DNA of 64,000 nucleotides from Anaerosalibacter massiliensis (lineage in GTDB: Bacteria; Bacillota; Clostridia; Tissierellales; Sporanaerobacteraceae), in the NCBI GenBank assembly GCA_000751555.1, contig CCEZ01000016.1, forward strand, positions 32,345 through 96,344, in the 5' to 3' direction. A program made the translations under genes and the position numbers. Positions 9,216 through 16,297 of the stretch are shown here, piece by piece; position 1 is the stretch's first letter, and each line of letters begins with the position of its first letter. The notes beneath the pieces were generated by a model, which saw nothing but the letters and a program-made list of their open reading frames with translations, was not told the origin of the DNA and did no database searches.

Positions 9216-9291
9216 TGGTGCACCTTCAGGGACTCGAACCCTGGGCCCACTGATTAAGAGTCAGTTGCTCTACCATCTGAGCTAAAGGTGC
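9216..9291 (-). tRNA. tRNA-Lys (anticodon CTT)
   Basis: On the minus strand the gene reads GCACCTTTAGCTCAG ... GGTTCGAGTCCC ... AAGGTGC-A-CCA. It has a 7-bp acceptor stem, a D-arm, an anticodon stem with loop CTCTTAA (anticodon CTT, codon AAG), the T-loop GTTCGAGTC and an encoded CCA end. It is a single, isolated tRNA with its own promoter and terminator. Confidence 0.95.
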
Positions 9292-9311
9292 ATGACCAAA
9301 CAACAATACTT

Positions 9312-9340
9312 ATTATACTACTATATTTATGTTTTGTCTA
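9312..9340 (-). promoter_or_regulatory. Promoter of tRNA-Lys
   Basis: On the minus strand, -35 TAGACA (9340-9335) and -10 TATAAT (9317-9312) are separated by 17 bases and end about 20 bases before the tRNA 5' end. Confidence 0.8.
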
Positions 9341-9341
9341 G

Positions 9342-9584
9342 TATATTTTAAAAAAATATTCTTCAGAAGCAGAAATTAAACTCTTGAAGGATAAAATTAT
9401 ATCAGGATTTGTTGTACAAAATCTACTCAATATGGGATATTTAGGAGTTAAAGTAGGCTATGATGTTATAAAAGGAAAGGATGTTAAAGAAAGAATAGAT
9501 ACTGGTACAACTTACATAGATTTAGATAATATAGAAGAAGATGTTCAAAAATTGTTATATCCCTTAGAAAAATACCAATATTAA
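9342..9584 (+). pseudogene. C-terminal remnant of a periplasmic sugar-binding protein (RbsB-like)
   Basis: The frame opens just after a stop at 9339 and encodes about 80 aa with SGFVVQNLLNMGYLGVKVGY and VIKGKDVKERIDTGTTYID. These are the last strand-helix units of the type-I ribose/galactose-binding protein family. The signal peptide and about three quarters of the protein are missing, there is no ribosome site, and the frame abuts the divergent tRNA promoter. I read it as a gene fragment. Confidence 0.7.
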
Positions 9585-9623
9585 AATAGGGGTAGATGTA
9601 TCTACCCCTATTTTAATATTGGT
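9574..9623. terminator. Perfect 23-bp inverted repeat after the RbsB remnant
   Basis: Arms 9574-9596 and 9601-9623 pair perfectly around the loop TGTA, with AGGGGTAGA/TCTACCCCT at the core. It probably was the terminator of the lost gene; the T run is short. Confidence 0.7.
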
Positions 9624-9714
9624 TTGGTTTCATATAAAACATCATAAGTAAAAATCTATACTTCACAGTTTTAAACAAAAAGATCAATTGAAAATGGTGG
9701 GGCATTTTAAGAAT

Positions 9715-9742
9715 AAAAAAAGCCGAGGATTGTTCCTCGGCT
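9715..9742 (-). terminator. Terminator of small gene 9758-9880
   Basis: On the minus strand AGCCGAGGA pairs with TCCTCGGCT and is followed by a run of T. Confidence 0.85.
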
Positions 9743-9757
9743 TAGTATTCTAATTTA

Positions 9758-9880
9758 CTACCATTTATCACAATTACAGAATATTACTACAAGTAATAAA
9801 AAGAAGAAAAGTAAAGAATCGTCAAAATCACAATCTCTACGTCTTCTGCCTCTTCTATCATCACAAGCTATATCACCCAT
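9758..9880 (-). CDS. Small Cys/Arg-rich single-span protein 1 (40 aa)
   Basis: The N-terminal half is charged (MGDIACDDRRGRRRRDCD). The C-terminal half is hydrophobic (SLLFFFLLLVVIFCNCDKW). GGAGGTGTAACT precedes the ATG. Two more peptides with the same tail lie just upstream on the same strand (10027-10158 and 10289-10411), each with its own AGGAGG-type site. Such short hydrophobic peptides in spore formers are often spore-coat or forespore proteins, but this is inference. I do not recognise a named family. Confidence 0.7.
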   Translation of the reverse strand: MGDIACDDRRGRRRRDCDFDDSLLFFFLLLVVIFCNCDKW

Positions 9881-10002
9881 AGTTACACCTCCTTATTATA
9901 TAAAAAAATTTTGGAGTTCAATATAATTTATGCTGTATGTTTAAAATTTGTTAATTTTAATTATATTAAAATATTGTTTAATTTAAATTGGCATAATAAG
10001 AA

Positions 10003-10023
10003 AGTCAGGGATTAACCCTGACT
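10003..10023 (-). terminator. Terminator of small gene 10027-10158
   Basis: AGTCAGGG and CCCTGACT flank a 5-base loop; the minus-strand side continues with TTTCTT. Confidence 0.75.
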
Positions 10024-10026
10024 AAG

Positions 10027-10158
10027 CTAACAATCACAATGGTGATCACAATTACAGAATAGAACTACTAATAGTAAAAAGAAGAATAATAATGAGTTAT
10101 CGAAGCGATCTCTTTTCCTATCGTGATGCATTGGATATTCATAATTCATATCAGCCAT
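10027..10158 (-). CDS. Small single-span protein 2 (43 aa)
   Basis: Paralogue of the 9758-9880 product. The start MADMNYEYPMHHDRKRDR is variable, while SLLFFFLLLVVLFCNCD is nearly identical to the first copy; it ends HHCDC. The three Cys and three His in or near the tail could bind metal or form disulfides. The ribosome site is AGGGGGTGTAACC. Function unknown. Confidence 0.7.
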   Translation of the reverse strand: MADMNYEYPMHHDRKRDRFDNSLLFFFLLLVVLFCNCDHHCDC

Positions 10159-10288
10159 GGTTACACCCCCTGTTAATGAAGTTGGAGTTTGGAATAATTC
10201 ATGTTACATGTTTAAACTTTCTTAATATAATTTTAAAGAAAGTTAGTTTTAAATTAATTGTTTAAGTTAAATGAATATAGTAAAGAGT

Positions 10289-10411
10289 TTACCAACGATC
10301 ACAACTACAGAATATGACTACTAAAAGCAAAAAGAAGAAAAGTATTGAATTATTGTCACAGTCATCACCTAAAATGCCACCTAATAATCCACAGCTTTTA
10401 TTTTCAGACAT
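10289..10411 (-). CDS. Small single-span protein 3 (40 aa)
   Basis: Third member of the tandem family. N-terminal part MSENKSCGLLGGILGDDCD, tail SILFFFLLLVVIFCSCDRW. The ribosome site is AGGAGGTGTAATT. Each copy has its own start signal, and at least the first two have their own terminators, so they are probably separate transcripts made by tandem duplication. Confidence 0.7.
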   Translation of the reverse strand: MSENKSCGLLGGILGDDCDNNSILFFFLLLVVIFCSCDRW

Positions 10412-10541
10412 AATTACACCTCCTAATAAGTAATTTAGATCTCTATACTAAGCTATGTTATATGTTGAAAAGTGTGAATATAAATTTTTTAGAAGTGATT
10501 AAGTAAAAGACAAAATGCCTTATAAATTGCCTGTATAAATT

Positions 10542-10892
10542 TTAGGATAAAGGGTATTCAGTTAAAGTAGCAAATATAGCTAAATGGAAGTGGCCATCAT
10601 CAACTGTATTCCTTGCTCTAACGAAGTGTATATGTCTTCCTTCTCCTACAGGAATGGCAAGACTAGTTTGGGTTGAAAGTTCATGGTGGTGATTTTCAAA
10701 GAAATCAGTATTTGTAAATAATCTATGTGTATTACTGTCACCTTTTATTGGAATAGCTTCACCTGTAACACCTGCAAATTGATGATTATGACGGTCTTTA
10801 CCCTGTTCTGCCAGCTTTGTGCTACCTAGAAATTCGGGAACGTGTTCTTTATCAACATAGTAAGGACGGTGATAATTATCTGAATTGACCAT
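10542..10892 (-). CDS. YmaF family protein
   Basis: A 116-aa His-rich protein with the spaced motifs HNHQFAGVTGEA, HHHELSTQT, HIHFV and HFHLA. These match the YmaF family of spore-forming Firmicutes, whose biochemical role is unknown. The regular H-x-H pairs suggest a metal-binding beta structure (inference). It starts with ATG 10892, downstream of the three small-peptide genes. Confidence 0.8.
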   Translation of the reverse strand: MVNSDNYHRPYYVDKEHVPEFLGSTKLAEQGKDRHNHQFAGVTGEAIPIKGDSNTHRLFTNTDFFENHHHELSTQTSLAIPVGEGRHIHFVRARNTVDDGHFHLAIFATLTEYPLS

Positions 10893-11353
10893 GTTTTCAC
10901 ATCCTTATTTATAAATTATAAACTAGTATATATAGGGTTAACACTGATTATATTCTCATCCAGTTTACACTACATTATATTAATTTATATTCAATAGGTA
11001 TTATTAAAAATAGATATGTATGAAAAAAGAAACAGTAACTTGGTGGTCTCGTAAATTTATAGGCTTGAAAAATTCCATTATTAATGCATTTCATATGCTA
11101 TTTTTTTAATTCAATATGATTTAGTGTTGAATTTCATCGTATATGTTTTAAAGACAATAGTATTTATACCAATTTTTAAAAAACATTATGTGATATAATA
11201 ATTAATAATGTATGCATTATAATATAAACAATTTGATTTTATTAATTTTTAACTTATTTGGACAATATCATGCTAATTTAGTAGAATAAAAATTAATGGA
11301 TTAATTTACTAAATATAATGATGACATAATATCTTCCATATTGAGGTGATTTC
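10893..11353. other. Intergenic region without a supported gene
   Basis: AT-rich spacer between the divergent ymaF-like and gntR-like genes. It should hold their promoters, but I see no convincing -35/-10 pair. A 27-codon frame near 11021 lacks a ribosome site. Confidence 0.4.
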
Positions 11354-12106
11354 ATGAAAGTAAAAAGAAATAATGAGTTAGATAAAAATGGACCTATCCC
11401 ACTTTATTCACAGCTAAAAGAAGAAATAATAAATAGGATTCAAAAAGGAGAATACAAGGTTAATGATAGACTCCCTTCTGAAAAAGAATTGATGGAAATA
11501 TTCGGCATTAGCAGAACAACAGTTCGTCAAGCTGTGGATCTTCTTGTTCAAGAAGGATATCTTGAGATACGTAGGGGCATAGGAACTTTTGTTTCAAAAC
11601 CAAAATACAGTGTATGGGAATTAGAAGAACTACGTAGTTTTGAAGATGAAGTTGGTAGAAAGGGGTTAAAAACTGAAACACAGGCTTTAGGTTTAGAAAT
11701 AGTTAATATTAATAGCGAATTAAAAAATATATATAGTGATAAATACAATAAATTTTATAAATTAACTAGGTTGAGATTTGTTGAGAGACAACCTTCTATT
11801 TTAGTTACAACATTTGTTCCTTATGATATAGCACCAGGTTTAGAGAAATACAATTTTTCAGCAGTTTCACTTTTTTCTATTTTAAAGGAAGATTATCATA
11901 TAAGAATAGACTATGCTAAGAAAACTTTTAGAGCAATTAATGTTAATAAAGAAGATGCTAAACTTTTGAATATAAAAGAGGGCACTGCTATACAGTTAGT
12001 GAAAACAATTACTTATAATACTGATGGATATCCTTTTGAGTTTTCAATATCAAGGGATAGAGGAGATATAACTAGATTTAGTGCTGTTTTAAAGTATAAA
12101 CAATAA
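11354..12106 (+). CDS. GntR/HutC-family transcriptional regulator
   Basis: An N-terminal winged helix (PIPLYSQLKEEIINRI ... LPSEKELMEIFGISRTTVRQ ... GTFVSKP) is followed by a UTRA ligand-binding domain (about residues 85-245). This is the HutC/NagR subgroup, which senses sugars or sugar phosphates. At 250 aa it is complete. Its own terminator separates it from the dehydrogenase/PTS operon that starts about 180 bases downstream, which is the obvious target. Confidence 0.88.
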   Translation: MKVKRNNELDKNGPIPLYSQLKEEIINRIQKGEYKVNDRLPSEKELMEIFGISRTTVRQAVDLLVQEGYLEIRRGIGTFVSKPKYSVWELEELRSFEDEVGRKGLKTETQALGLEIVNINSELKNIYSDKYNKFYKLTRLRFVERQPSILVTTFVPYDIAPGLEKYNFSAVSLFSILKEDYHIRIDYAKKTFRAINVNKEDAKLLNIKEGTAIQLVKTITYNTDGYPFEFSISRDRGDITRFSAVLKYKQ

Positions 12107-12123
12107 TCAGTTAAATTTATAGA

Positions 12124-12165
12124 AAAGCCTATATACATAACTATTGTATATAAGGCTTTATTTAA
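12124..12165 (+). terminator. Terminator after the GntR gene
   Basis: AAAGCCTATATACA pairs with TGTATATAAGGCTTT (one bulge), followed by ATTT. Confidence 0.7.
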
Positions 12166-12211
12166 TTTTATAAGATGACATTATCATAAGATAAAAATAA
12201 AAAATTGCTAC

Positions 12212-12263
12212 TTGACAATTATCATTAATATAATATAATTATATCAAGACATCACGACGTCAC
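12212..12263 (+). promoter_or_regulatory. Promoter and candidate GntR operator of the PTS operon
   Basis: TTGACA (12212-12217) and TATAAT (12234-12239) are 16 bases apart. Just downstream, GACATCACGACGTCAC (12248-12263) contains an imperfect palindrome GACATC-AC-GACGTC and a direct repeat GACRTCAC. Its position over the start of transcription is where a repressor would bind. The link to the upstream GntR protein is inferred. Confidence 0.6.
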
Positions 12264-12288
12264 TATATCTAAAGGAGGAGAATTTATT

Positions 12289-13065
12289 ATGAGACTAAAG
12301 AGTAAAGTTGCAGTTGTTACTGGAGGAGGAAGTGGTATTGGTGAAGGGATTTCTATTGAATTAGCAAAAGAGGGTGCAAAAGTAGTTGTAACAGATATAG
12401 ATGAAAAAAGTGCAGAAGAAGTAGCTATTAAGATAAAAAATAATGGTGGCGTAGCAGAATATTTTAAACTGGATGTTACAAATTCAGAAAATATACATTT
12501 AGTTACCGAGAAAGTAAAAGAAATTTTTGGTTTAATTGATATTTGGGTTAATAGTGCAGGTATTTCTATAATAACTCCTTTTTTTAATCATACTGAAGAA
12601 TTATGGGATTTAACTATGGATATTAACTTAAAGGGTCAGTTTCTATGCTGCAAGGAGGCAATAAAACAAATGCTTGAAAATGGAGGGGGCAGTATAATAA
12701 ATATGTCTTCCCAATCAGGAAAAGTAGGAACAAATAATTATCAAGCATATTGTGCAAGTAAATTTGGAGTTATTGGATTGACTCAATCATTATCTAAAGA
12801 GTTTGCTCAGAATGGAATTAGGGTGAATTCAATATGTCCAGGAGTTGTTAACACACCAATGTGGGAAAAACAAACTGCTGATTATGGTAAAAAGAGAAAT
12901 ATTGAACCAGATAAAGTAATGGATTATTTTAGAGAGAAAATACCAGCAAAAAGATTAGGGACAGTAGAAGATATTGCAAAGCTAGTTGTATATTTAGCAA
13001 GTGATGATTCAAGCTATATAACTGGGCAAGCATTAAATGTAAATGGTGGAGATTTCATGTCTTAA
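12289..13065 (+). CDS. Short-chain dehydrogenase/reductase
   Basis: A 258-aa classical SDR. It has the NAD(P)-binding GGGSGIGEG (about residue 12), D at the end of beta 2 (VVVTDIDE, suggesting NAD), NSAG, catalytic Ser in MSSQSG, YQAYCASK with the Tyr-Lys pair, and C-terminal DSSYITGQALNVNGG. AAAGGAGGAG precedes ATG. Being first in an operon with mannitol-type PTS genes, it probably oxidises the polyol phosphate delivered by the PTS, in place of the usual mannitol-1-phosphate dehydrogenase. Substrate not determinable. Confidence 0.85.
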   Translation: MRLKSKVAVVTGGGSGIGEGISIELAKEGAKVVVTDIDEKSAEEVAIKIKNNGGVAEYFKLDVTNSENIHLVTEKVKEIFGLIDIWVNSAGISIITPFFNHTEELWDLTMDINLKGQFLCCKEAIKQMLENGGGSIINMSSQSGKVGTNNYQAYCASKFGVIGLTQSLSKEFAQNGIRVNSICPGVVNTPMWEKQTADYGKKRNIEPDKVMDYFREKIPAKRLGTVEDIAKLVVYLASDDSSYITGQALNVNGGDFMS

Positions 13066-13117
13066 TCTCCATATTATTATTAAAATAATGAAATCGTTTT
13101 ATTGGAGGGATATAAAT

Positions 13118-14515
13118 ATGAATATGAAAGTAAAAATACAAAAATTTGGCGGATTCTTAGCTGGAATGGTAATACCTAATATTGGAGCTTTTATTGCTTG
13201 GGGATTAATTACTGCTTTCTTTATTCCCACTGGTTGGTTTCCAAATGAACAGTTAGGTAGTATGGTACAGCCAATGATAAGGTTTTTACTTCCAATATTA
13301 ATTGCTTTTACTGGAGGTAAAATGGTATATGATCAAAGAGGTGGAGTTGCTGGAGCTGTAGCAACTATGGGTGCTATTGTTGGTTCAGACATTCCTATGT
13401 TTATGGCTGCTATGATTTTAGGGCCTTTGGGAGGATATGCAATTAAACAAGTTGACAAATTTCTTCAAGGAAAGATTAAATCTGGCTTTGAAATGTTGAT
13501 AAGCAATTTTACAATTGGAATTTTAGGGATGATTTTAGCTATATTATCATTTTTAATAATAGGTCCTACTATTAGTGCAGCTACAAATTTTGCAACTTCT
13601 GGGATAAACTTAATAATAAAGGCTAAATTATTACCTTTATTAGCAGTCATTATTGAGCCTGCAAAGGTTATATTTTTAAACAATGCTATTGACCAAGGAA
13701 TATTTGTACCATTAGGTGTACAAGATATAGCTGAACATGGGAAAACGATATTCTTTATGTTGGTTTCTAGTCCAGCTCCTGGCTGTGGAATTTTGTTAGC
13801 TTATTCTTTATTTGGAAAAGGTAATAGTAAAAAATCAGCTCCATCTGCTTTGCTAATTGAGTTTATAGGAGGAATACATGAAGTATACTTCCCATATGTT
13901 CTGATGAAACCAGTTATGTTTTTAGCTGTAATAGCGGGAGGAGTTGCTCAAGCTCTTGTTTGGAATATAGTAAATGCTGGTTTGGCAGGATATCCTCATC
14001 CAGGGAGTATTATCTCTTTCTTAGTTATGCTTCCCAAAGGTGGATTTATACAGGTTATGCTTGGAATAATAGCAGGAATCTTAGGATCATTTTTCTTAGC
14101 ATCTTTCTTCTTAAAGATTGATACTAAAGAAGAATTGCCAGATAATGAAGATACTTCATTAAATAATGATATTGAGTCAATGTTAGGTATTAGCTCAGAT
14201 GAAAAGCAAGGGAAAATTTATACCAAAGACATAGATAAAATTGTATTTGCTTGTGATGCTGGTATAGGTTCAAGTGCTATGGGTGCTGGAATATTGAGAA
14301 ACAAAATAAAGGAAGCAAATCTTGATATAATAATAGAAAATTATGCAGTAGAGAGTGTGCCTAAAGATGTAGTTTTAATTGTCTGTCATAAGAATTTATA
14401 TGAAAGAGCTAAAAAAACTCTTCCTAATGCAAAAATAAGGACAGTTGAATCCTTTTTAAACGATCCAGAATATGACAAGTTAGTAGAAGATCTCAAGAAA
14501 GGAGTAGTAGAATAA
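13118..14515 (+). CDS. PTS mannitol-type transporter, EIICB component
   Basis: An N-terminal integral EIIC domain (about residues 1-340, several transmembrane segments; mannitol-family pieces FGGFLAGMVIPNIGAFIAWG and FIGGIHEVYFPYVLMKP) is fused to a cytoplasmic EIIB domain with the phospho-cysteine loop ACDAGIGSSAMGA. It imports and phosphorylates a polyol using phosphoenolpyruvate. ATG 13118 behind GGAGGG is chosen; the longer frame from 13043 has no site. Its stop overlaps the start of EIIA by one base. Confidence 0.9.
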   Translation: MNMKVKIQKFGGFLAGMVIPNIGAFIAWGLITAFFIPTGWFPNEQLGSMVQPMIRFLLPILIAFTGGKMVYDQRGGVAGAVATMGAIVGSDIPMFMAAMILGPLGGYAIKQVDKFLQGKIKSGFEMLISNFTIGILGMILAILSFLIIGPTISAATNFATSGINLIIKAKLLPLLAVIIEPAKVIFLNNAIDQGIFVPLGVQDIAEHGKTIFFMLVSSPAPGCGILLAYSLFGKGNSKKSAPSALLIEFIGGIHEVYFPYVLMKPVMFLAVIAGGVAQALVWNIVNAGLAGYPHPGSIISFLVMLPKGGFIQVMLGIIAGILGSFFLASFFLKIDTKEELPDNEDTSLNNDIESMLGISSDEKQGKIYTKDIDKIVFACDAGIGSSAMGAGILRNKIKEANLDIIIENYAVESVPKDVVLIVCHKNLYERAKKTLPNAKIRTVESFLNDPEYDKLVEDLKKGVVE

Positions 14516-14934
14516 TGTTAATAGAAAAGAATATAGTATCCTTCGATTTGCCTAGTATGAGTAAAGAAGAGGCTATACAATTATCTGGAGAAAAACTCGT
14601 AGAACTTGGTTTAGTAAGTGAACCCTATATTCAAGGAATGTTGGAAAAAGAAAAAACAGATATAACTTATATTGGGAATGGTGTAGCAATTCCCCATGGT
14701 ACGAATGAATCAAAGAAATTTGTTAAGGAATCTGGAATTGTTATATTACATTTTAGAAAAGGAATAGAATATAATTCTGAAAAGGTTTTTTTAGTGATTG
14801 GAATAGCTGGAGCAGAGGGAGACCATTTATCAATATTATCAGATATTGCTATAAAGCTTTCAAATGAACAAACAGTAAAAAAATTGATTGAAGCTCCTGA
14901 TGTAGAGTCTTTTGTTCAAATTTTTAATGAATAA
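14515..14934 (+). CDS. PTS mannitol-type EIIA component
   Basis: 139 aa, with the phosphohistidine motif GNGVAIPHGTNES (His near residue 63) typical of the mannitol/fructose EIIA fold. It passes phosphate from HPr to the EIIB domain encoded just upstream. The start ATG overlaps the EIICB stop (TAATG), so the two are translationally coupled. It is followed by a strong bidirectional terminator. Confidence 0.92.
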   Translation: MLIEKNIVSFDLPSMSKEEAIQLSGEKLVELGLVSEPYIQGMLEKEKTDITYIGNGVAIPHGTNESKKFVKESGIVILHFRKGIEYNSEKVFLVIGIAGAEGDHLSILSDIAIKLSNEQTVKKLIEAPDVESFVQIFNE

Positions 14935-14973
14935 TTATTATATTTATTTTTGTTTATATAAAATATGTTTTTT

Positions 14974-15019
14974 AAAAACTACAGCTATACCCTTTGCAAA
15001 GGGTATAGCTGTAGTTTTT
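14974..15019. terminator. Bidirectional terminator (PTS operon / Asn-rich gene)
   Basis: AAAAACTACAGCTATACCC and its exact complement flank TTTGCAAA, giving a stem of about 20 bp with A and T runs on both sides. Confidence 0.9.
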
Positions 15020-15022
15020 TGG

Positions 15023-15160
15023 CTATCCTTCTTCTCTCTTATTATTATTGTTTTTGTTATTATTATTGTTTTTGTTATTATTGTTGTTATTGTTGTTATT
15101 GTTGTTATTGCTATTGTTCTCTTTCTTAGATAAATTTTTTCTGTTTTTATTCTTTGCCAT
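15023..15160 (-). CDS. Asn-rich small protein (45 aa)
   Basis: Begins MAKNKNRKNLSKKENNS and continues as asparagine runs broken by single lysines, ending KREEG. AAGGAGGG precedes the ATG and a strong terminator follows the stop, so it looks like a genuine gene. The basic MAKNK-type start recalls minor small acid-soluble spore proteins, but no named family is recognised. The Asn run is a trinucleotide repeat (AAC/AAT) and may vary in length between strains. Confidence 0.6.
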   Translation of the reverse strand: MAKNKNRKNLSKKENNSNNNNNNNNNNNNKNNNNNKNNNNKREEG

Positions 15161-15289
15161 TATAAATCCCTCCTTAGAAATATTTTATCCAAATATAGTA
15201 TTTCCCTATTACAAAAAAATAATGTAAAAATTGAGCTAAAAGTTTAAATATAGTAAAATGGTATTAGTAAATAAGAAGGAGGAAAGAAA

Positions 15290-16243
15290 ATGAAAGTTGA
15301 AAATCTAAAATTCAAATCCTCAGATGATATGGAAATCTTTTATAAAAAATGGATTCCTAATGATAAAAGGGATATAAGGGCTTGTATTCAAATTTCCCAT
15401 GGTATGGCAGAGCATATAAAAAGATATGATGAATTTGCTAAAGTTTTAGTGGAGCAAGGATTTGTAGTTTATGGAAATGATCATAGAGGGCATGGAAAAA
15501 CTGCAGAAGAACTTGAAAACATAGGGTATTTTGCTGATGAAAATGGGTGGGATAAAGTAGTTGATGATATGTACACTCTTACAAGAATAATAAAAAATGA
15601 TTATGAGGATATACCTATTTTTATATTTAGCCATAGTATGGGTTCTTTTTTAACAAGAAGGTATATCCAACTTTATGGAGATGAATTAAAAGGAGTTATA
15701 TTAAGTGGTACTGGTGGAGATCCAGGTATTGCGGGAAGTATTGGAATTAGAATTGCAAAGGGAGAGATAAGAAAAAATGGAAGTAGAGCTAAAAGTTCAA
15801 AGCTTAATAAATTATCCTTTGGAAATTTCAATAAAAAATTTGAGCCTGTTAAGACTGAATTTGATTGGCTGACTAGAGACGAATCTGAAGTTGATAAATA
15901 TATTGAAGATCCTTATTGTGGAGATATATTTACCTGCGGTTTCTTTTATGATATGTTATCAGGGCTTAAAAAGTTAAATAAAAAAGAGAATATAAATAAT
16001 ATACCTAAGGACTTGCCAATTTTATTTATATCTGGAGATATGGATCCAGTTGGCAACAATACAAAAGGAGTTTTACAGGCCTATAATAGCTATAAAAATG
16101 CAGGAATAGTAGATATAGATTGTAAATTTTATCCAAATGCTAGACATGAACTCTTAAACGAATTAAATAAAGAGGATGTTCACAAAGATATTATTGCTTG
16201 GATTGAAGCAAAACTAAGTTTAAAAGAGCAACTAACTGAATAG
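15290..16243 (+). CDS. Alpha/beta hydrolase (lysophospholipase / monoacylglycerol lipase-like)
   Basis: 317-aa serine hydrolase of the Hydrolase_4 family. It shows HGMAEHIKRYDEFA, NDHRGHGKT, the nucleophile elbow FSHSMGS, acid SGDMDPVG and histidine NARHELLNE. No signal peptide is seen, so it is cytoplasmic. The start ATG 15290 has AAGGAGGAAAG upstream. The likely substrate is a monoacylglycerol or lysolipid (inference). Confidence 0.87.
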   Translation: MKVENLKFKSSDDMEIFYKKWIPNDKRDIRACIQISHGMAEHIKRYDEFAKVLVEQGFVVYGNDHRGHGKTAEELENIGYFADENGWDKVVDDMYTLTRIIKNDYEDIPIFIFSHSMGSFLTRRYIQLYGDELKGVILSGTGGDPGIAGSIGIRIAKGEIRKNGSRAKSSKLNKLSFGNFNKKFEPVKTEFDWLTRDESEVDKYIEDPYCGDIFTCGFFYDMLSGLKKLNKKENINNIPKDLPILFISGDMDPVGNNTKGVLQAYNSYKNAGIVDIDCKFYPNARHELLNELNKEDVHKDIIAWIEAKLSLKEQLTE

Positions 16244-16254
16244 ATTCATTTTTT

Positions 16255-16288
16255 AACCCTTGAAAACAATTAGCTTTCAAGGGTTTTT
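16255..16288. terminator. Bidirectional terminator (hydrolase / helicase)
   Basis: AACCCTTGAAA and TTTCAAGGGTT with a 9-base loop and a T run; serves the convergent genes on both sides. Confidence 0.8.
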
Positions 16289-16297
16289 GCATATAGT

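Noticed and set aside
11021..11104. 27-codon frame MKKETVTWWSRK...
   Set aside because: No ribosome site, no terminator and no similarity recognised.
14912..15133. 73-codon plus-strand frame rich in Val/Ile
   Set aside because: It is the complement of the Asn repeat gene, crosses a terminator hairpin and has no ribosome site.
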